The notes: a model not told the origin generated them from the letters alone. 64,000 nt of DNA from an uncultured Oscillospiraceae bacterium (GCA_944385445.1 CALWXF010000003.1:58213-122212), one strand, 5' to 3'; shown: positions 9,037 to 19,720, numbered from the stretch's first letter. Program-made: numbers and translations.

Positions 9037-9489
9037 ATGTTTATTACCATCTATACAAAGGAGATGAGAATATATATGAGATTAGGAAAAAAAAACTATC
9101 ATCAAAACAACCCAAAACGTAATCAGCACAAAAGACATTCTTTTATTACTTCAGATTTTAGGCCCACTACTTCTCTAAGAAACGCAGAGGTATCTGTATC
9201 CCATTCCTCCCCAACCATCCGTACTTCCTCCACAACACCAGTTAAAATCGTTTCTACCTCTAGCCAAAATAAAAAGCCTCGCTATATCGTCTTTCAACAT
9301 AACGCTGAGCTTTATGTTGGGCGACAGTCTGGGAAAACTCTACGTGATATCACACGATTTACCGCTGAAACACCTGCTCAACTGGCTGGAAGTGAAGTTG
9401 TTATCAAGCGCAAAGGTATGTCTCGTGTAGAAGTTGCTAGTATTGTAAACGCAATGTCCAACCCCAACATGGACACATATGACAGCTGA
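9037..9489 (+). CDS. Hypothetical basic protein of an AT-rich cassette
   Basis: A 150-residue protein that I do not recognise. Residues 1-70 are rich in Asn, His, Lys, Arg, Ser and Thr and look disordered (KNYHQNNPKRNQHKRH). Residues about 80-140 look folded: KKPRYIVFQHNAELYVGRQ, LRDITRFTAET, GSEVVIKRKGMSRVEVASI. Base and codon use are clearly AT-richer than the flanking mscS and tuf genes, suggesting acquisition. The start at 9037 has GGAGG 9 bases upstream; an alternative ATG at 9076 has AAGGAG 12 bases upstream and would give 137 residues. The next gene follows after 32 bases, so the two probably form one transcript. Confidence 0.6.
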   Translation: MFITIYTKEMRIYMRLGKKNYHQNNPKRNQHKRHSFITSDFRPTTSLRNAEVSVSHSSPTIRTSSTTPVKIVSTSSQNKKPRYIVFQHNAELYVGRQSGKTLRDITRFTAETPAQLAGSEVVIKRKGMSRVEVASIVNAMSNPNMDTYDS

Positions 9490-9521
9490 TTCTATCTCTA
9501 TACGAAAGATGATGATTTACT

Positions 9522-10037
9522 ATGACTGTTAAAAAAAAGGATACAAGAAGTTTGATAGATACCAAAAATTTAGAGTATTCTCGTAATCACCTAAACCGTG
9601 ATCGAGAATATGTCAAACTGCTCCAACATTATGTAAATAATCAGCGCCGTACGGATATATCTCAACTCATTCTTAAAATTTTCTTTTTTTTGATTGTATG
9701 TAGTACCTATGTTATCACAATTTATTTTGGAGGGCAGACAATTTTAAATGTTTCCAAAAAAGAAAATATTTCTTTGGCCGATCTAGGTGCTGCTCTCACA
9801 GGTCTGGCTAGCATACTAAGTGTTATCATTATACTTCCTAGTAAAATCGCAGAACATCTGTTCCCTTCCGGTGGTGATCAAAGCAGCACCGACTTTATAC
9901 AGTCCATGCAAAGTTATGATTTGTCCAAAAGTAGTTCTCAAAAATATCTATCGGATGAAAGCGACCTAGTGATACAGGTTCCTGAATCTACCAAGAATGG
10001 TCTAGCAACACCTGACCCGGATTCTTCCTCAGATTGA
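9522..10037 (+). CDS. Hypothetical protein with two membrane segments
   Basis: A 171-residue protein of unknown function. An N-terminal charged helical region (residues 1-45) precedes two hydrophobic segments at about 48-70 and 83-103, then a Ser/Asp-rich acidic tail (SSTDF, SDESDLVIQ, DPDSSSD). Both termini would lie on the same side of the membrane. It is AT-rich like its upstream neighbour, with which it is probably co-transcribed, and a strong terminator follows. The pair resembles small two-gene accessory cassettes, but nothing in either protein reveals a function. Confidence 0.6.
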   Translation: MTVKKKDTRSLIDTKNLEYSRNHLNRDREYVKLLQHYVNNQRRTDISQLILKIFFFLIVCSTYVITIYFGGQTILNVSKKENISLADLGAALTGLASILSVIIILPSKIAEHLFPSGGDQSSTDFIQSMQSYDLSKSSSQKYLSDESDLVIQVPESTKNGLATPDPDSSSD

Positions 10038-10088
10038 TGTTCTCTTTTCACCCGTGTTGTTGCAATCATGTTTCAAAATGGAAAGTTT

Positions 10089-10122
10089 AAAATACCGAGA
10101 ACTGTCAGTTCTCGGTATTTTT
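10089..10122 (+). terminator. Terminator of the AT-rich two-gene cassette
   Basis: A long perfect stem around ATACCGAGAACT with a 3-base loop and a T-rich 3' side, about 50 bases after the stop at 10037. Confidence 0.85.
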
Positions 10123-10160
10123 CGTATTTCACTTTTTGTTTTTAAATTATTTTTGCTGTG

Positions 10161-10192
10161 TAAAATAAAAGAGCGGCCCGAAGGCCGCTCTT
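10161..10192 (-). terminator. Terminator of the str operon after tuf
   Basis: On the minus strand, AAGAGCGGCC pairs with GGCCGCTCTT around a TTCG tetraloop, followed by TTATTTTA. Confidence 0.9.
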
Positions 10193-10208
10193 GAGAAGTG
10201 ACTAAAAA

Positions 10209-11414
<1,206 letters not shown>

Positions 11415-11488
11415 TTTGAGTTTCCTCCTTATACTTCAATAAAATTGGATACATTCATCCAGACCCATTATGGGCCTATTTTATCCTA

Positions 11489-11524
11489 TCGCTGGGAAAA
11501 AATCAACAGATTTTTTCCCAGCGA
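11489..11524 (-). other. 16-bp perfect hairpin between fusA and tuf
   Basis: TCGCTGGGAAAAAATC pairs perfectly with its complement around AACA. On the minus strand it lies after the fusA stop and about 75 bases before tuf. There is no T-run directly after it, so it may be an attenuator, an RNase processing site or a stability element. Confidence 0.6.
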
Positions 11525-11533
11525 TTAAGATTT

Positions 11534-13642
11534 TTAGTCGTCCTTACGACCACGCTGGGCAATGATCTTCTCAGCGATGTTCTTGGGGATCTCCAGATAG
11601 CTGTGGGGCTCCATGGAGTACTGGCCACGGCCCTGAGTGCGGGAACGCAGGTCGGTGGCGTAGCCGAACATCTCGCTCAGAGGCACCAGGGCGTCGATCT
11701 GCTGGGCACCGGGACGAGCTTCCATGCCCAGAATCTGGCCACGGCGGCTGTTCAGGTCACCAATGACGTCGCCCATGTAGTCCTCGGGCACGATGACGGA
11801 AACCTTCATGATGGGCTCCAGCAGGCAGGCGCCAGCCTTGCGGCAGGCCTCCTTAAAGGCCATGGAACCGGCAATCTTAAAGGCCATCTCGGAGGAGTCC
11901 ACTTCGTGGTAGGAACCGAAGGTCAGGTGGACCTTCACGTCAACCACGGGGTAGCCGGCCAGAACACCGGCCTGCATGGCGCCCTGGATACCAGCGTCAA
12001 CAGCGGGGATATACTCCTTGGGAATGACGCCGCCGGTGATCTCATTGAGGAACTCATAGCCCTTGCCGGGCTCGTTGGGCTCCACAGTGATGCGGACGTG
12101 GCCGTACTGGCCCTTACCGCCGGACTGACGGGCATACTTGGTGTCCTGCTCGGTGGTCTTCTTGATGGTCTCCTTGTAGGCGACCTGGGGGGCGCCCACG
12201 TTGGCCTCCACCTTGAACTCACGGAGCAGACGGTCCACGATGATCTCCAGGTGGAGCTCGCCCATGCCGGCGATGATGGTCTGACCAGTCTCCTCGTCGG
12301 TGTAGGTCTTAAAGGTGGGGTCCTCCTCAGCCAGCTTCACCAGAGCCAGGCCCATCTTCTCCTGACCAGCCTTGGTCTTGGGCTCGATGGCCACGCGGAT
12401 CACAGGCTCGGGGAACTCCATGGACTCCAGAATGATGGGAGCCTTCTCGTCGCAGAGGGTGTCACCGGTGGTGGTGTTCTTCAGGCCCACAGCGGCGGCG
12501 ATGTCGCCGGAGAAGACCTCCTCGATGTCCTCACGGTGGTTGGCGTGCATCTGGAGGATACGGCCCAGACGCTCCTTCTGCTTCTTGGTGGAGTTGAGCA
12601 CGGTGGAACCGGTGGTGATGTGACCGGAATACACACGGAAGAAGGACAGACGGCCCACATAGGGGTCGGTCATGATCTTAAAGGCCAGAGCGGAGAAGGG
12701 GGCGTTGTCGTCGGCAGGACGCTCGTCCTCTTCCTCGGTCTCGGGATCCACGCCCTTGATGGCGGGGATGTCCAGGGGGGAGGGCATGAAGTCCACGATG
12801 GCGTCCAGCAGCTTCTGCACGCCCTTGTTGCGGTAGGAAGTACCGCACACCACGGGCACCAGCAGGTTGTCGATGGTACCCTTGCGCAGAGCCTTGCGGA
12901 TCATGTCGGTGGGGATTTCCTCCTCCTCCAGAGCCAGCATCATGATCTCGTCGTCGATGTCGGCGCAGGCATCGATGAGCTTGGTCCGGTACTCCTGGGC
13001 CAGCTCCATCATGTCGGCGGGGATGTCCTCCACACGCATGTCCTTGCCCAGATCATCATAGTACACGTCGGCCTTCATCTCCACCAGGTCGATGATGCCG
13101 CGGAAGGTGTCCTCAGCGCCGATGGGCAGCTGGATGGGCACAGCGTTGCACTTGAGACGATCGTGGATCATGTTCAGCACGTTGTAGAAGTCGGCGCCCA
13201 TGATGTCCATCTTGTTGACGTAGATCATACGAGGCACCCGGTAGTGGTCGGCCTGACGCCACACAGTCTCGGACTGGGGCTCCACGCCGCCCTTGGCGCA
13301 CATGACGGTCACAGAGCCGTCCAGCACGCGCAGAGAGCGCTCCACCTCAACGGTGAAGTCCACGTGGCCCGGGGTGTCGATGATGTTGATACGAGTCTGG
13401 GGGAACTGCTGAGCAGAACCGGTCCAGAAACAGGTGGTAGCAGCGGAGGTGATGGTGATACCACGCTCCTGCTCCTGAGCCATCCAGTCCATGGTGGCGG
13501 TACCATCATGGGTCTCACCGATCTTGTAGTTGACGCCGGTGTAGTACAGGATACGCTCGGTAGTGGTGGTCTTACCGGCATCGATGTGAGCCATGATACC
13601 GATATTACGGGTATTCTGCAGAGAAGTCTTTCTAGTGGCCAT
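11534..13642 (-). CDS. fusA: Translation elongation factor G
   Basis: A 702-residue GTPase that drives ribosomal translocation and recycling. The P-loop is AHIDAGKT near 18-25, switch II is DTPGHVDF, and NKMD is the guanine motif. Domain IV appears in the C-terminal third, including the loop with GQYGHV. Length is normal for bacterial EF-G. It is fourth in the str operon, 18 bases after rpsG. Confidence 0.98.
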   Translation of the reverse strand: MATRKTSLQNTRNIGIMAHIDAGKTTTTERILYYTGVNYKIGETHDGTATMDWMAQEQERGITITSAATTCFWTGSAQQFPQTRINIIDTPGHVDFTVEVERSLRVLDGSVTVMCAKGGVEPQSETVWRQADHYRVPRMIYVNKMDIMGADFYNVLNMIHDRLKCNAVPIQLPIGAEDTFRGIIDLVEMKADVYYDDLGKDMRVEDIPADMMELAQEYRTKLIDACADIDDEIMMLALEEEEIPTDMIRKALRKGTIDNLLVPVVCGTSYRNKGVQKLLDAIVDFMPSPLDIPAIKGVDPETEEEDERPADDNAPFSALAFKIMTDPYVGRLSFFRVYSGHITTGSTVLNSTKKQKERLGRILQMHANHREDIEEVFSGDIAAAVGLKNTTTGDTLCDEKAPIILESMEFPEPVIRVAIEPKTKAGQEKMGLALVKLAEEDPTFKTYTDEETGQTIIAGMGELHLEIIVDRLLREFKVEANVGAPQVAYKETIKKTTEQDTKYARQSGGKGQYGHVRITVEPNEPGKGYEFLNEITGGVIPKEYIPAVDAGIQGAMQAGVLAGYPVVDVKVHLTFGSYHEVDSSEMAFKIAGSMAFKEACRKAGACLLEPIMKVSVIVPEDYMGDVIGDLNSRRGQILGMEARPGAQQIDALVPLSEMFGYATDLRSRTQGRGQYSMEPHSYLEIPKNIAEKIIAQRGRKDD

Positions 13643-13660
13643 ATCTCTGTTCCTCCCGGA

Positions 13661-14131
13661 TTACCAGCGGTAGTGAGCGAAGGCCTTGTTGGCCTCGGCC
13701 ATCTTGTGAGTGTCCTCACGCTTCTTCACGGCGGAGCCGGTGTTGTTGGCGGCGTCCATGATCTCGCCAGCCAGACGCTCCTTCATGGTCTTCTCACCGC
13801 GGTTGCGGGAGTAAGTGGTCAGCCAGCGCAGACCCAGGGTCTGACGGCGCTCGGGACGCACTTCCATGGGGACCTGGTAGGTAGAACCACCAACACGACG
13901 GGACTTGGTCTCCAGAGAAGGCATGATGTTCTCGATGGCAGCGTTGAACACCTCCAGGGGCTCCTGGCCGGTCTTCTCTTGAATGATGTCAAAGGCACCG
14001 TAGACGACCTTCTGGGCAACACCCTTCTTGCCGTCCAGCATGATGCTGTTAACGAGCTTAGTGACTAAGACGGAATTATACAGCGGATCGGGCAGAACCT
14101 CCCGCTTGGGTACGTTTCCTCTTCTGGGCAC
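13661..14131 (-). CDS. rpsG: 30S ribosomal protein S7
   Basis: A 156-residue primary 16S-binding protein that nucleates the 30S head. It begins [16 protein letters not shown] and contains [13 protein letters not shown] and the C-terminal [15 protein letters not shown], all typical. Its ribosome site lies within a purine-rich leader after a 182-base spacer that follows rpsL. In other bacteria S7 can repress str operon translation; a binding site here is not evident. Confidence 0.98.
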   Translation of the reverse strand: MPRRGNVPKREVLPDPLYNSVLVTKLVNSIMLDGKKGVAQKVVYGAFDIIQEKTGQEPLEVFNAAIENIMPSLETKSRRVGGSTYQVPMEVRPERRQTLGLRWLTTYSRNRGEKTMKERLAGEIMDAANNTGSAVKKREDTHKMAEANKAFAHYRW

Positions 14132-14313
14132 TTTGCTTCCCTCCTTCTTAATAAAATAGAATTCATAGGTACTCAGGCCCCGAATGCCGGGGCTTGTGTC
14201 ATGCCTGTCCGAGGTCTACCCATATATATATATGGAATAAACGCTCGGCAAGGCGCAGTTTGCCTTGCGCAGTCAGCGCAGTAAGCAAGTTAGATGCACA
14301 GGTGGGGCAAGAA
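14132..14313 (-). other. rpsL-rpsG intercistronic spacer with hairpins
   Basis: No gene. A hairpin GCCCCG/CGGGGC lies at 14177-14193 and another, GCAAGGC/GCCTTGC, at 14248-14268. Between them is an alternating TA tract near 14222-14233. These may act in processing or in S7 autoregulation; neither has a clear terminator T-run. Confidence 0.45.
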
Positions 14314-14748
14314 TTACTTCTTAGCGCCGCCCTTGCCGGCCTTGGGACGCTTGGCACCGTACTTGGAACGGGCCTGCATACGGCCATTGACGCCCTGGGT
14401 ATCCAGAGTGCCACGGATGATGTGGTAACGCACGCCGGGGAGGTCCTTAACACGGCCGCCGCGGATCAGCACCACGGAGTGCTCCTGCAGGTTGTGGCCA
14501 ACACCGGGGATGTAGGCGGTCACCTCGTAGCCGTTGGTCAGACGCACACGAGCGATCTTACGCAGAGCGGAGTTCGGCTTCTTAGGAGTGGAAGTACGAA
14601 CGGCAGTGCAGACGCCGCGCTTCTGAGGGGAGGGCAGGTCAGTCTCCTTGTTCTTCAGGGTGTTCAGACCATGCTGCATGGCGGGAGAGTTGGACTTGTA
14701 GGTAGTCTTCTCACGGCCCTTGCGCACCAATTGGTTAAAAGTAGGCAT
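14314..14748 (-). CDS. rpsL: 30S ribosomal protein S12
   Basis: A 144-residue decoding-centre protein. Typical motifs are [31 protein letters not shown] and [16 protein letters not shown]. The lysine of the KKPNSALRK loop is retained, the residue at which streptomycin resistance changes arise in other species. The C-terminus is basic, ending GKGGAKK. GGAGG precedes the ATG. The gene follows the L7Ae-like gene after a 180-base spacer with hairpins. Confidence 0.98.
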   Translation of the reverse strand: MPTFNQLVRKGREKTTYKSNSPAMQHGLNTLKNKETDLPSPQKRGVCTAVRTSTPKKPNSALRKIARVRLTNGYEVTAYIPGVGHNLQEHSVVLIRGGRVKDLPGVRYHIIRGTLDTQGVNGRMQARSKYGAKRPKAGKGGAKK

Positions 14749-14928
14749 GATTTTCCTCCTTTCAATGAATATATATTTTAACGAACTCTCATAAGATTAT
14801 TCGCTAAAACCAAATTTTTATACCATGACGGCAAAGCCGGAATGGTATAACGCCAGGTTTTTCGGTTGCCCCTGGTAAGGGGCGAGAAAAACGGCAATTA
14901 AATTATAATAGCTGCTGTTAAGCTGCTA
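14749..14928 (-). other. Spacer before rpsL with a strong hairpin
   Basis: No gene. At 14818-14850 TTATACCAT pairs with ATGGTATAA, enclosing a CGGC/GCCG inner stem. Near 14905-14933, TATAATAGC and GCTATTATA form arms around the stop of the L7Ae-like gene. Confidence 0.45.
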
Positions 14929-15168
14929 TTATACCGTTGCCGCTACGGCGGCTCCCACGGCAATGCCGCAGGCGTGTCCCAGAGCCTTCATGGTGTCCGT
15001 CCAGTGGACCTCTACCCCTTGCTCCTGGGCCTGTTGAGCCAGTGGCTCGGTGAGGGCGGGATCGGCATTGCGTGCCAGATAGATTCCCGTCGCCCGCCCA
15101 TCTTTCAGGGCTCGGCGAACCTGCTTGACGCCCACAACCTTGCCGGCTTGTTCCAGTTTGGTCAGCAT
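14929..15168 (-). CDS. L7Ae/L30e-family RNA-binding protein (YbxF-like)
   Basis: A 79-residue protein of the L7Ae/L30e fold, whose members bind kink-turn RNA. Visible features are the GKVVGVKQVRRALKDG start of helix 1 and strand 1, YLARNADPALTEPLAQQA, and a C-terminal LGHACGIAVGAAV. B. subtilis YbxF (RplGB) sits at the same place at the head of the rpsL operon. The start at 15168 is set by AAGGAGG 10 bases upstream; the longer frame would extend into the promoter. It is the first gene after the str promoter and may couple operon output to an RNA target, which is inference. Confidence 0.85.
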   Translation of the reverse strand: MLTKLEQAGKVVGVKQVRRALKDGRATGIYLARNADPALTEPLAQQAQEQGVEVHWTDTMKALGHACGIAVGAAVAATV

Positions 15169-15208
15169 CCAAGCAGACCTCCTTTTTGGCATATCAGCAC
15201 AATTTGGG

Positions 15209-15237
15209 ATTGTAGCACAAAATCGTTCTCTCGTCAA
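15209..15237 (-). promoter_or_regulatory. Promoter of the str operon
   Basis: On the minus strand, TTGACG (15232-15237), 17-bp spacer, TACAAT (15209-15214), 40 bases before the L7Ae-like start. Confidence 0.8.
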
Positions 15238-15310
15238 GGAAAAACGCCCAGATTCCCCTATCTATTTTTTACTCTTTTCCCGCCATTTCCTTGTGCAATC
15301 TGTCTGCCTC

Positions 15311-15339
15311 TTGCCAAACCGCCCCCTGGAGGCTATAAT
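15311..15339 (+). promoter_or_regulatory. Promoter of gltX
   Basis: TTGCCA (15311-15316), 17-bp spacer, TATAAT (15334-15339). Transcription would begin near 15346, which rules out the in-frame ATG that overlaps the -10 box and supports the ATG at 15374. Confidence 0.8.
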
Positions 15340-15373
15340 GGGGACACACTGTAAACTGGAGGTTTTGATTGAC

Positions 15374-16882
15374 ATGGCTCTCAATCAGCAATGGTTTGAC
15401 GATATGGAAGCCCGCATCCCCCACGACGGGGTGCGCACCCGCTTCGCCCCCTCTCCCACGGGCTACATGCATGTGGGCAATCTCCGCACCGCCCTATACA
15501 CCTACCTCATCGCCCGCCACGCCGGCGGCAAGTTCATCCTCCGCATTGAGGACACCGACCAGGGCCGTCTGGTGGAGGATGCCACCGAAATCATCTATAA
15601 TACCATGCGCTCCTGCGGCCTGACCTGGGACGAAGGTCCCGATGTGGGCGGCCCCGTGGGCCCCTACATTCAGACCGAGCGCCGCTCCTTCTACGCCGAG
15701 TACGCCAAGCTGCTGGTAGAGCGTGGCCACGCCTACTACTGCTTCTGCGACAAGCACGAGGAAACCGAGGAGGAAGAGGGCAGCTTCCAGAAGGAAGAGG
15801 ACCCCTGCCGCAACCTCGACCCCGAGGAAGTGGCCGCTCGTCTGACCAATGGTGACCCCTACGTCATCCGCCAGCGCATCCCCCACGAGGGCCAGACCAC
15901 CTTTGTGGACGCCGTGTACGGCGCCATCACCGTGGACAACGACACCCTGGACGACCAGGTGCTCTTGAAGCGGGACGGCCTGCCCACCTACAACTTCGCC
16001 AACGTGGTGGACGACCACCTCATGGGCATCACCCACGTGGTGCGTGGCGCAGAGTACCTCTCCTCTGCCCCCAAGTACAACCTGCTGTACGAGGCCTTCG
16101 GCTGGGAAATCCCCACCTACGTGCACTGCTCTTCCGTCATGATCACCGATCCCGAGACCGGGGCCGTGCGCAAGATGTCCAAGCGCAAGGGCGACCCCTC
16201 CTACGAGGACCTCATCCAGATGGGCTATCTGTCCCAGGCTGTGGTGAACTATGTCTCTCTGCTGGGTTGGGCCCCCCACGGCGAGCTCAGCGAGCAGGAG
16301 TTCTTCACTCTGGACGAGCTGGTAAAGGCGTTTGAGATCTCCGGCATCTCCAAGTCCCCCTCCGCCTTTGACATGGAGAAGCTCAACTACTTCAACGCCA
16401 CCTACCTGCGCTCCATGACCCCCGAGGCCTTTGCCGACGTGGCCCGGCCCTACATCCGTAAGGCTGTCACCAACGAGGCCTATGACGCCGATGTCATCGC
16501 CTCCCTGCTCCAGGCCCGGTGCGAGCGCCTCACCGACATCCCCGAGAAGGTGGACTTCTTCGATGTGCTCCCCGAGTACGGCGTGGAGCTGTTCACCAAC
16601 AAGAAGTCCAAGACCAACTCTGAGGTGTCCCTGGACATGCTGGAAAAGACCGTCCCCGTTCTCTCCGCTCTGGAGAGCTGGACCCAGGAGAGTATCCACG
16701 ACACTCTGGTGAACCTGGCCCAGGAGCTGGGTGTGAAAAACGCCACCCTCATGTGGCCCCTGCGCATCTCCATCGCCGGCAAGACCGTCACTCCCGGCGG
16801 CGCCGTGGAGCTGTGCTACATTCTGGGCAAGGATGAGACCCTGCGCCGCATGGAGCTGGGCATCCAGAAGCTGAAGGGCTAA
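15374..16882 (+). CDS. gltX: Glutamate--tRNA ligase
   Basis: A 502-residue class I aminoacyl-tRNA synthetase that charges tRNA-Glu. The HIGH-type motif appears as HVGN in APSPTGYMHVGNLRTALY, and KMSKR is present as KMSKRKGD. The C-terminal anticodon-binding helical domain is complete. Length is usual for the family. The ATG at 15374 has GGAGG 11 bases upstream and follows the mapped promoter. Whether it also charges tRNA-Gln (non-discriminating) cannot be judged without knowing if gatCAB is present elsewhere. Confidence 0.96.
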   Translation: MALNQQWFDDMEARIPHDGVRTRFAPSPTGYMHVGNLRTALYTYLIARHAGGKFILRIEDTDQGRLVEDATEIIYNTMRSCGLTWDEGPDVGGPVGPYIQTERRSFYAEYAKLLVERGHAYYCFCDKHEETEEEEGSFQKEEDPCRNLDPEEVAARLTNGDPYVIRQRIPHEGQTTFVDAVYGAITVDNDTLDDQVLLKRDGLPTYNFANVVDDHLMGITHVVRGAEYLSSAPKYNLLYEAFGWEIPTYVHCSSVMITDPETGAVRKMSKRKGDPSYEDLIQMGYLSQAVVNYVSLLGWAPHGELSEQEFFTLDELVKAFEISGISKSPSAFDMEKLNYFNATYLRSMTPEAFADVARPYIRKAVTNEAYDADVIASLLQARCERLTDIPEKVDFFDVLPEYGVELFTNKKSKTNSEVSLDMLEKTVPVLSALESWTQESIHDTLVNLAQELGVKNATLMWPLRISIAGKTVTPGGAVELCYILGKDETLRRMELGIQKLKG

Positions 16883-16897
16883 AAATGCAGACATGAC

Positions 16898-16940
16898 AAC
16901 ACCCCTGTGGAGACAAGCACATCTCCACAGGGGTGTTTTT
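16898..16940. terminator. Terminator after gltX
   Basis: AACACCCCTGTGGAGA pairs with its complement around an 8-base loop and is followed by a T-run. It also lies just after the stop of the convergent gene at 16943. Confidence 0.88.
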
Positions 16941-16942
16941 CC

Positions 16943-17962
16943 TTATGGGTCTATGTAACGGAGTTTCACCAACAGGTCGGTGATCTCCTCACTGCCCTCC
17001 GGGGCGTGGGCATAGACCACGGTATTCCCCCAGTAGAGGACATAGTAGGTTACCCCGTCCTGTATCAGCATGAATTTCTCACCCCCATAGGCCAGGGGCT
17101 TGGACCACTCCTCTCGTGCCAGGGAAGTGAGCAGTGGGGAAATATCGGAACAGATTTGGTTGTAGACCAGGTCCACCGTCTCATCGTCGGTGTACTCATA
17201 GAACTCGAAGGCCGCCTCGCCCTTGAGGCCGGAGACCACATTCTGCAGCTTCTTCTCGTCGTACATCCAGTAGGTGGTGGGGATGTTGGCGGTCTCGAAT
17301 CCCGCCTCCGTCACCACTGTGTGTACATCATGAAAGTCCGGCGCAACACTCAGTGGGGACGTGGGGGGAGCCTCCCACTGGATGGAGCCGTTCATCTTGA
17401 ACACCTGTCCCCCGCCCGTGGCGATCACCACAAACATCCCCAGGAAAAACAGCCCCACCAGGCCATAGACCACCAGACTCTTCTTGGTGAGAAAGGCCTT
17501 GTTCTGTCGGCGCTGTCTGGCCTCCAATTCTTCCTCCTGAAGCGGGTCTAAGCGGTGCTTTTCCCGGTATCCTTTTCCCTGGGCTTTGATGACCAATCCC
17601 GCCAGGAACAAAATCACGTTCCATCCCAGTGAAATCCACCAATTCCCCCACAGGCCGGGAATCAGGCTGGGAAGAAAGGCCAAAAACGCAGGCAAGGTAC
17701 TGTAGCAATAGCGCTTGAACAGCCGCAGCGTCTCCTCCTGGTCTCTGCTGGTCTCCATCAGCACGGACAGGACAGCACGATTTCTCCGGCTTCTGGAATG
17801 GCGGCTGGAGGTGGCTGTGGGCACTCGACCCTCCCCTTTCTGGACAAACTCCCAAAAGGTCATCCCAGACAGGGCAAACAGTTCCCGTCCAATCCAAGCG
17901 GTACAGTACAGATACCAGGGAATCAGCAAAAATGAGAAGAGTTCCACCAAAAAGAAATTCAT
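16943..17962 (-). CDS. Hypothetical membrane protein
   Basis: A 339-residue protein that I do not recognise. A hydrophobic N-terminus at about 1-30 is followed by a basic, Ser/Arg-rich segment (SSRHSRSRRNR). Membrane helices lie at about 88-105, 110-128 and 164-184. The remainder (about 190-339) is a soluble, probably extracytoplasmic domain with a DDETVDLVYNQI stretch and ending in LLVKLRYIDP. It lies 15 bases after rqcH on the same strand, so it is probably expressed with rqcH and mrnC, but the link may be only positional. Confidence 0.65.
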   Translation of the reverse strand: MNFFLVELFSFLLIPWYLYCTAWIGRELFALSGMTFWEFVQKGEGRVPTATSSRHSRSRRNRAVLSVLMETSRDQEETLRLFKRYCYSTLPAFLAFLPSLIPGLWGNWWISLGWNVILFLAGLVIKAQGKGYREKHRLDPLQEEELEARQRRQNKAFLTKKSLVVYGLVGLFFLGMFVVIATGGGQVFKMNGSIQWEAPPTSPLSVAPDFHDVHTVVTEAGFETANIPTTYWMYDEKKLQNVVSGLKGEAAFEFYEYTDDETVDLVYNQICSDISPLLTSLAREEWSKPLAYGGEKFMLIQDGVTYYVLYWGNTVVYAHAPEGSEEITDLLVKLRYIDP

Positions 17963-17977
17963 CGTTTCCCTTTCTCC

Positions 17978-19717
17978 TTATTTCACCCGGAGTTTCTTCA
18001 CCAGATCCTCCTGGGGGGTCACATACACGGTATTATAGGTGTTGTAGATGACAAAGCCGGGCTTGGCCCCCGTGGGCTTTTTGACCACCTTCACCGGGGT
18101 CACATCCACCGGCACCTGGGCCGAGTCCTTGGCCTGGGAGAACCAGGCGGCCAACATAGCCGCCTCCGTCACCGACTGGTCGTCGGGCTGCATGCCCCCA
18201 GTCTTTAAAATCACATGGGAGCCGTGGAGCTTTTGCACATGGAACCACAGGTCCCGCTTGTCCGAGTCCTTCAAGGTCAGGCGGTCGTTCTGGCTGTTGT
18301 TCTTGCCCACCAAAATGGTGAGGCCAGCGGAGGAACGAAACTCCATGGGCTTGGCGTGAATGATTTTCACCTTGCCCTTGGCAGTCATCTTCCGCTTGTG
18401 CTGGCGCAAGTACCCGTTGTCCATGAGCTCCTGACGGATCTCCTGCAAGTCCCGGTCCCCTTCGGACAGAGTGATCATTTGCAGCACGCTGTCCAGGTAC
18501 TCCAGCTCGGTGCGGTTTTTCTCCAGCTGGATGGCCAGCATCTCCTCCGCCTTCTGGGCCTTTTTGTAGTCCTTATAGTACTTGGCGGCGTTTTGCTGGG
18601 GGGTGAGCAGGGGGTCTAAGGGGATCTCCACCTCTTTGCACTCCGGGTCATAGTAGTTCTGGGCCACCAGCACCGACTGGCCCCGGTGCATCTGATAGAA
18701 GTTGGTGGTGATGATGTCCCCATACTCCCGCATCTGCTCCCGGTTGCCCGCCCGGCGCAGGTCGGCCTCCTGGTTGGCGATCTTCTTGGCGGTGCGGTTG
18801 CGGGCCTGGGTCACCGACCGGATGAAGTCCGCCCCCCGCTGCTTCACCCGCTCCTGGGCCTCCCGGGCGGCGTAGTAGTCGTCCAGCAGCTGGGAGAAGG
18901 TCTCGCAGCGGGTCAGCTCCACTTCGGGGCCATATTGCAGAATGGGCAGGAAGGAGAAGTCCATCTCCTTGCCCTCTTTTTTCAGCACCACCGGCTCATA
19001 CTTGCCCTCCAGAATGATGGAGCGCAGCCGCAGCACCTCCCGGGCCAGCCCCTGGGAAGTCTCGTCTGCCCGGAAAGCCAATTCCCGGGCCACCAGGGGC
19101 GAAATACCGCTGAAGGTGTCCAGCAGCCACTTGTCCTGCCCCTCTCCCTGGGGAGCCTGGCCCGACACCAGCTGCTCCAGCTCCTCCTCTGCCATGGCAG
19201 TAAAGTCCAGCTTGCCCGTGGGCACGGGGTACTGGTAGAAGAGGCCGGGCATCACCGGGCGCTGGGCGGAGATATCCCCGTCCACCCGGCGCATGCTGTC
19301 GGTAATGCGCCCCGCCCCGTCCAGCATAATGAGGTTGGACTTGCGGCCGATGCACTCCAGCACCAGGGCCCGCTCCACCCGGTCCCCCAGCTCGCTGAGG
19401 GTCTCAAATCGGAACTCCAGCAGCCGCTCCATGGGGGGCTGTTTGATCTCCAGAATGCGGCCGCCCAGGAAATACTTGCGCAGCAGCATACAGAACATGG
19501 GGGGCGTCTCCGGGTTCTCCCGGGTCACGGTGGTGAGCTGGGCTCTGGGGTGGGCGGGGTTTGCCGACAGCAGCAGCTTCACATTCCCCTGCCCTGTGCG
19601 CATGTGCAGCACCACCTCATCCCGGGTGGGCTGATAGATCTTGTCCACCTTTCCGCCGGTGATGCGTTCCCGCAGCTCTCCGGCCAAGGCGGTCATGACA
19701 ATGGCGTCTAACGGCAT
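17978..19717 (-). CDS. rqcH: RqcH (NFACT family ribosome quality control protein)
   Basis: A 579-residue protein of the Rqc2/RqcH/NEMF family. It binds stalled 50S-peptidyl-tRNA and adds C-terminal alanine tails that mark nascent chains for degradation. The NFACT-N domain starts MPLDAIVMTALAGEL, includes GKVDKIYQPTRDEVV and the LLSANPAHPRAQ stretch. A coiled coil covers about 290-430. The NFACT-R domain is at about 450-560, including GLTILVGKNNSQND and LWFHVQKLHGSHVILK. It is sometimes annotated as fibronectin-binding protein A. It begins 3 bases after mrnC ends, indicating an operon. Confidence 0.94.
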   Translation of the reverse strand: MPLDAIVMTALAGELRERITGGKVDKIYQPTRDEVVLHMRTGQGNVKLLLSANPAHPRAQLTTVTRENPETPPMFCMLLRKYFLGGRILEIKQPPMERLLEFRFETLSELGDRVERALVLECIGRKSNLIMLDGAGRITDSMRRVDGDISAQRPVMPGLFYQYPVPTGKLDFTAMAEEELEQLVSGQAPQGEGQDKWLLDTFSGISPLVARELAFRADETSQGLAREVLRLRSIILEGKYEPVVLKKEGKEMDFSFLPILQYGPEVELTRCETFSQLLDDYYAAREAQERVKQRGADFIRSVTQARNRTAKKIANQEADLRRAGNREQMREYGDIITTNFYQMHRGQSVLVAQNYYDPECKEVEIPLDPLLTPQQNAAKYYKDYKKAQKAEEMLAIQLEKNRTELEYLDSVLQMITLSEGDRDLQEIRQELMDNGYLRQHKRKMTAKGKVKIIHAKPMEFRSSAGLTILVGKNNSQNDRLTLKDSDKRDLWFHVQKLHGSHVILKTGGMQPDDQSVTEAAMLAAWFSQAKDSAQVPVDVTPVKVVKKPTGAKPGFVIYNTYNTVYVTPQEDLVKKLRVK

Positions 19718-19720
19718 GGC

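Noticed and set aside
9013-10037. Prophage remnant
   Set aside because: No integrase, capsid, repressor or att repeat accompanies the two genes.
15339-15374. Upstream in-frame ATG of gltX overlapping the -10 box
   Set aside because: It lies inside the predicted promoter and before the transcription start; the ATG at 15374 has a ribosome site.
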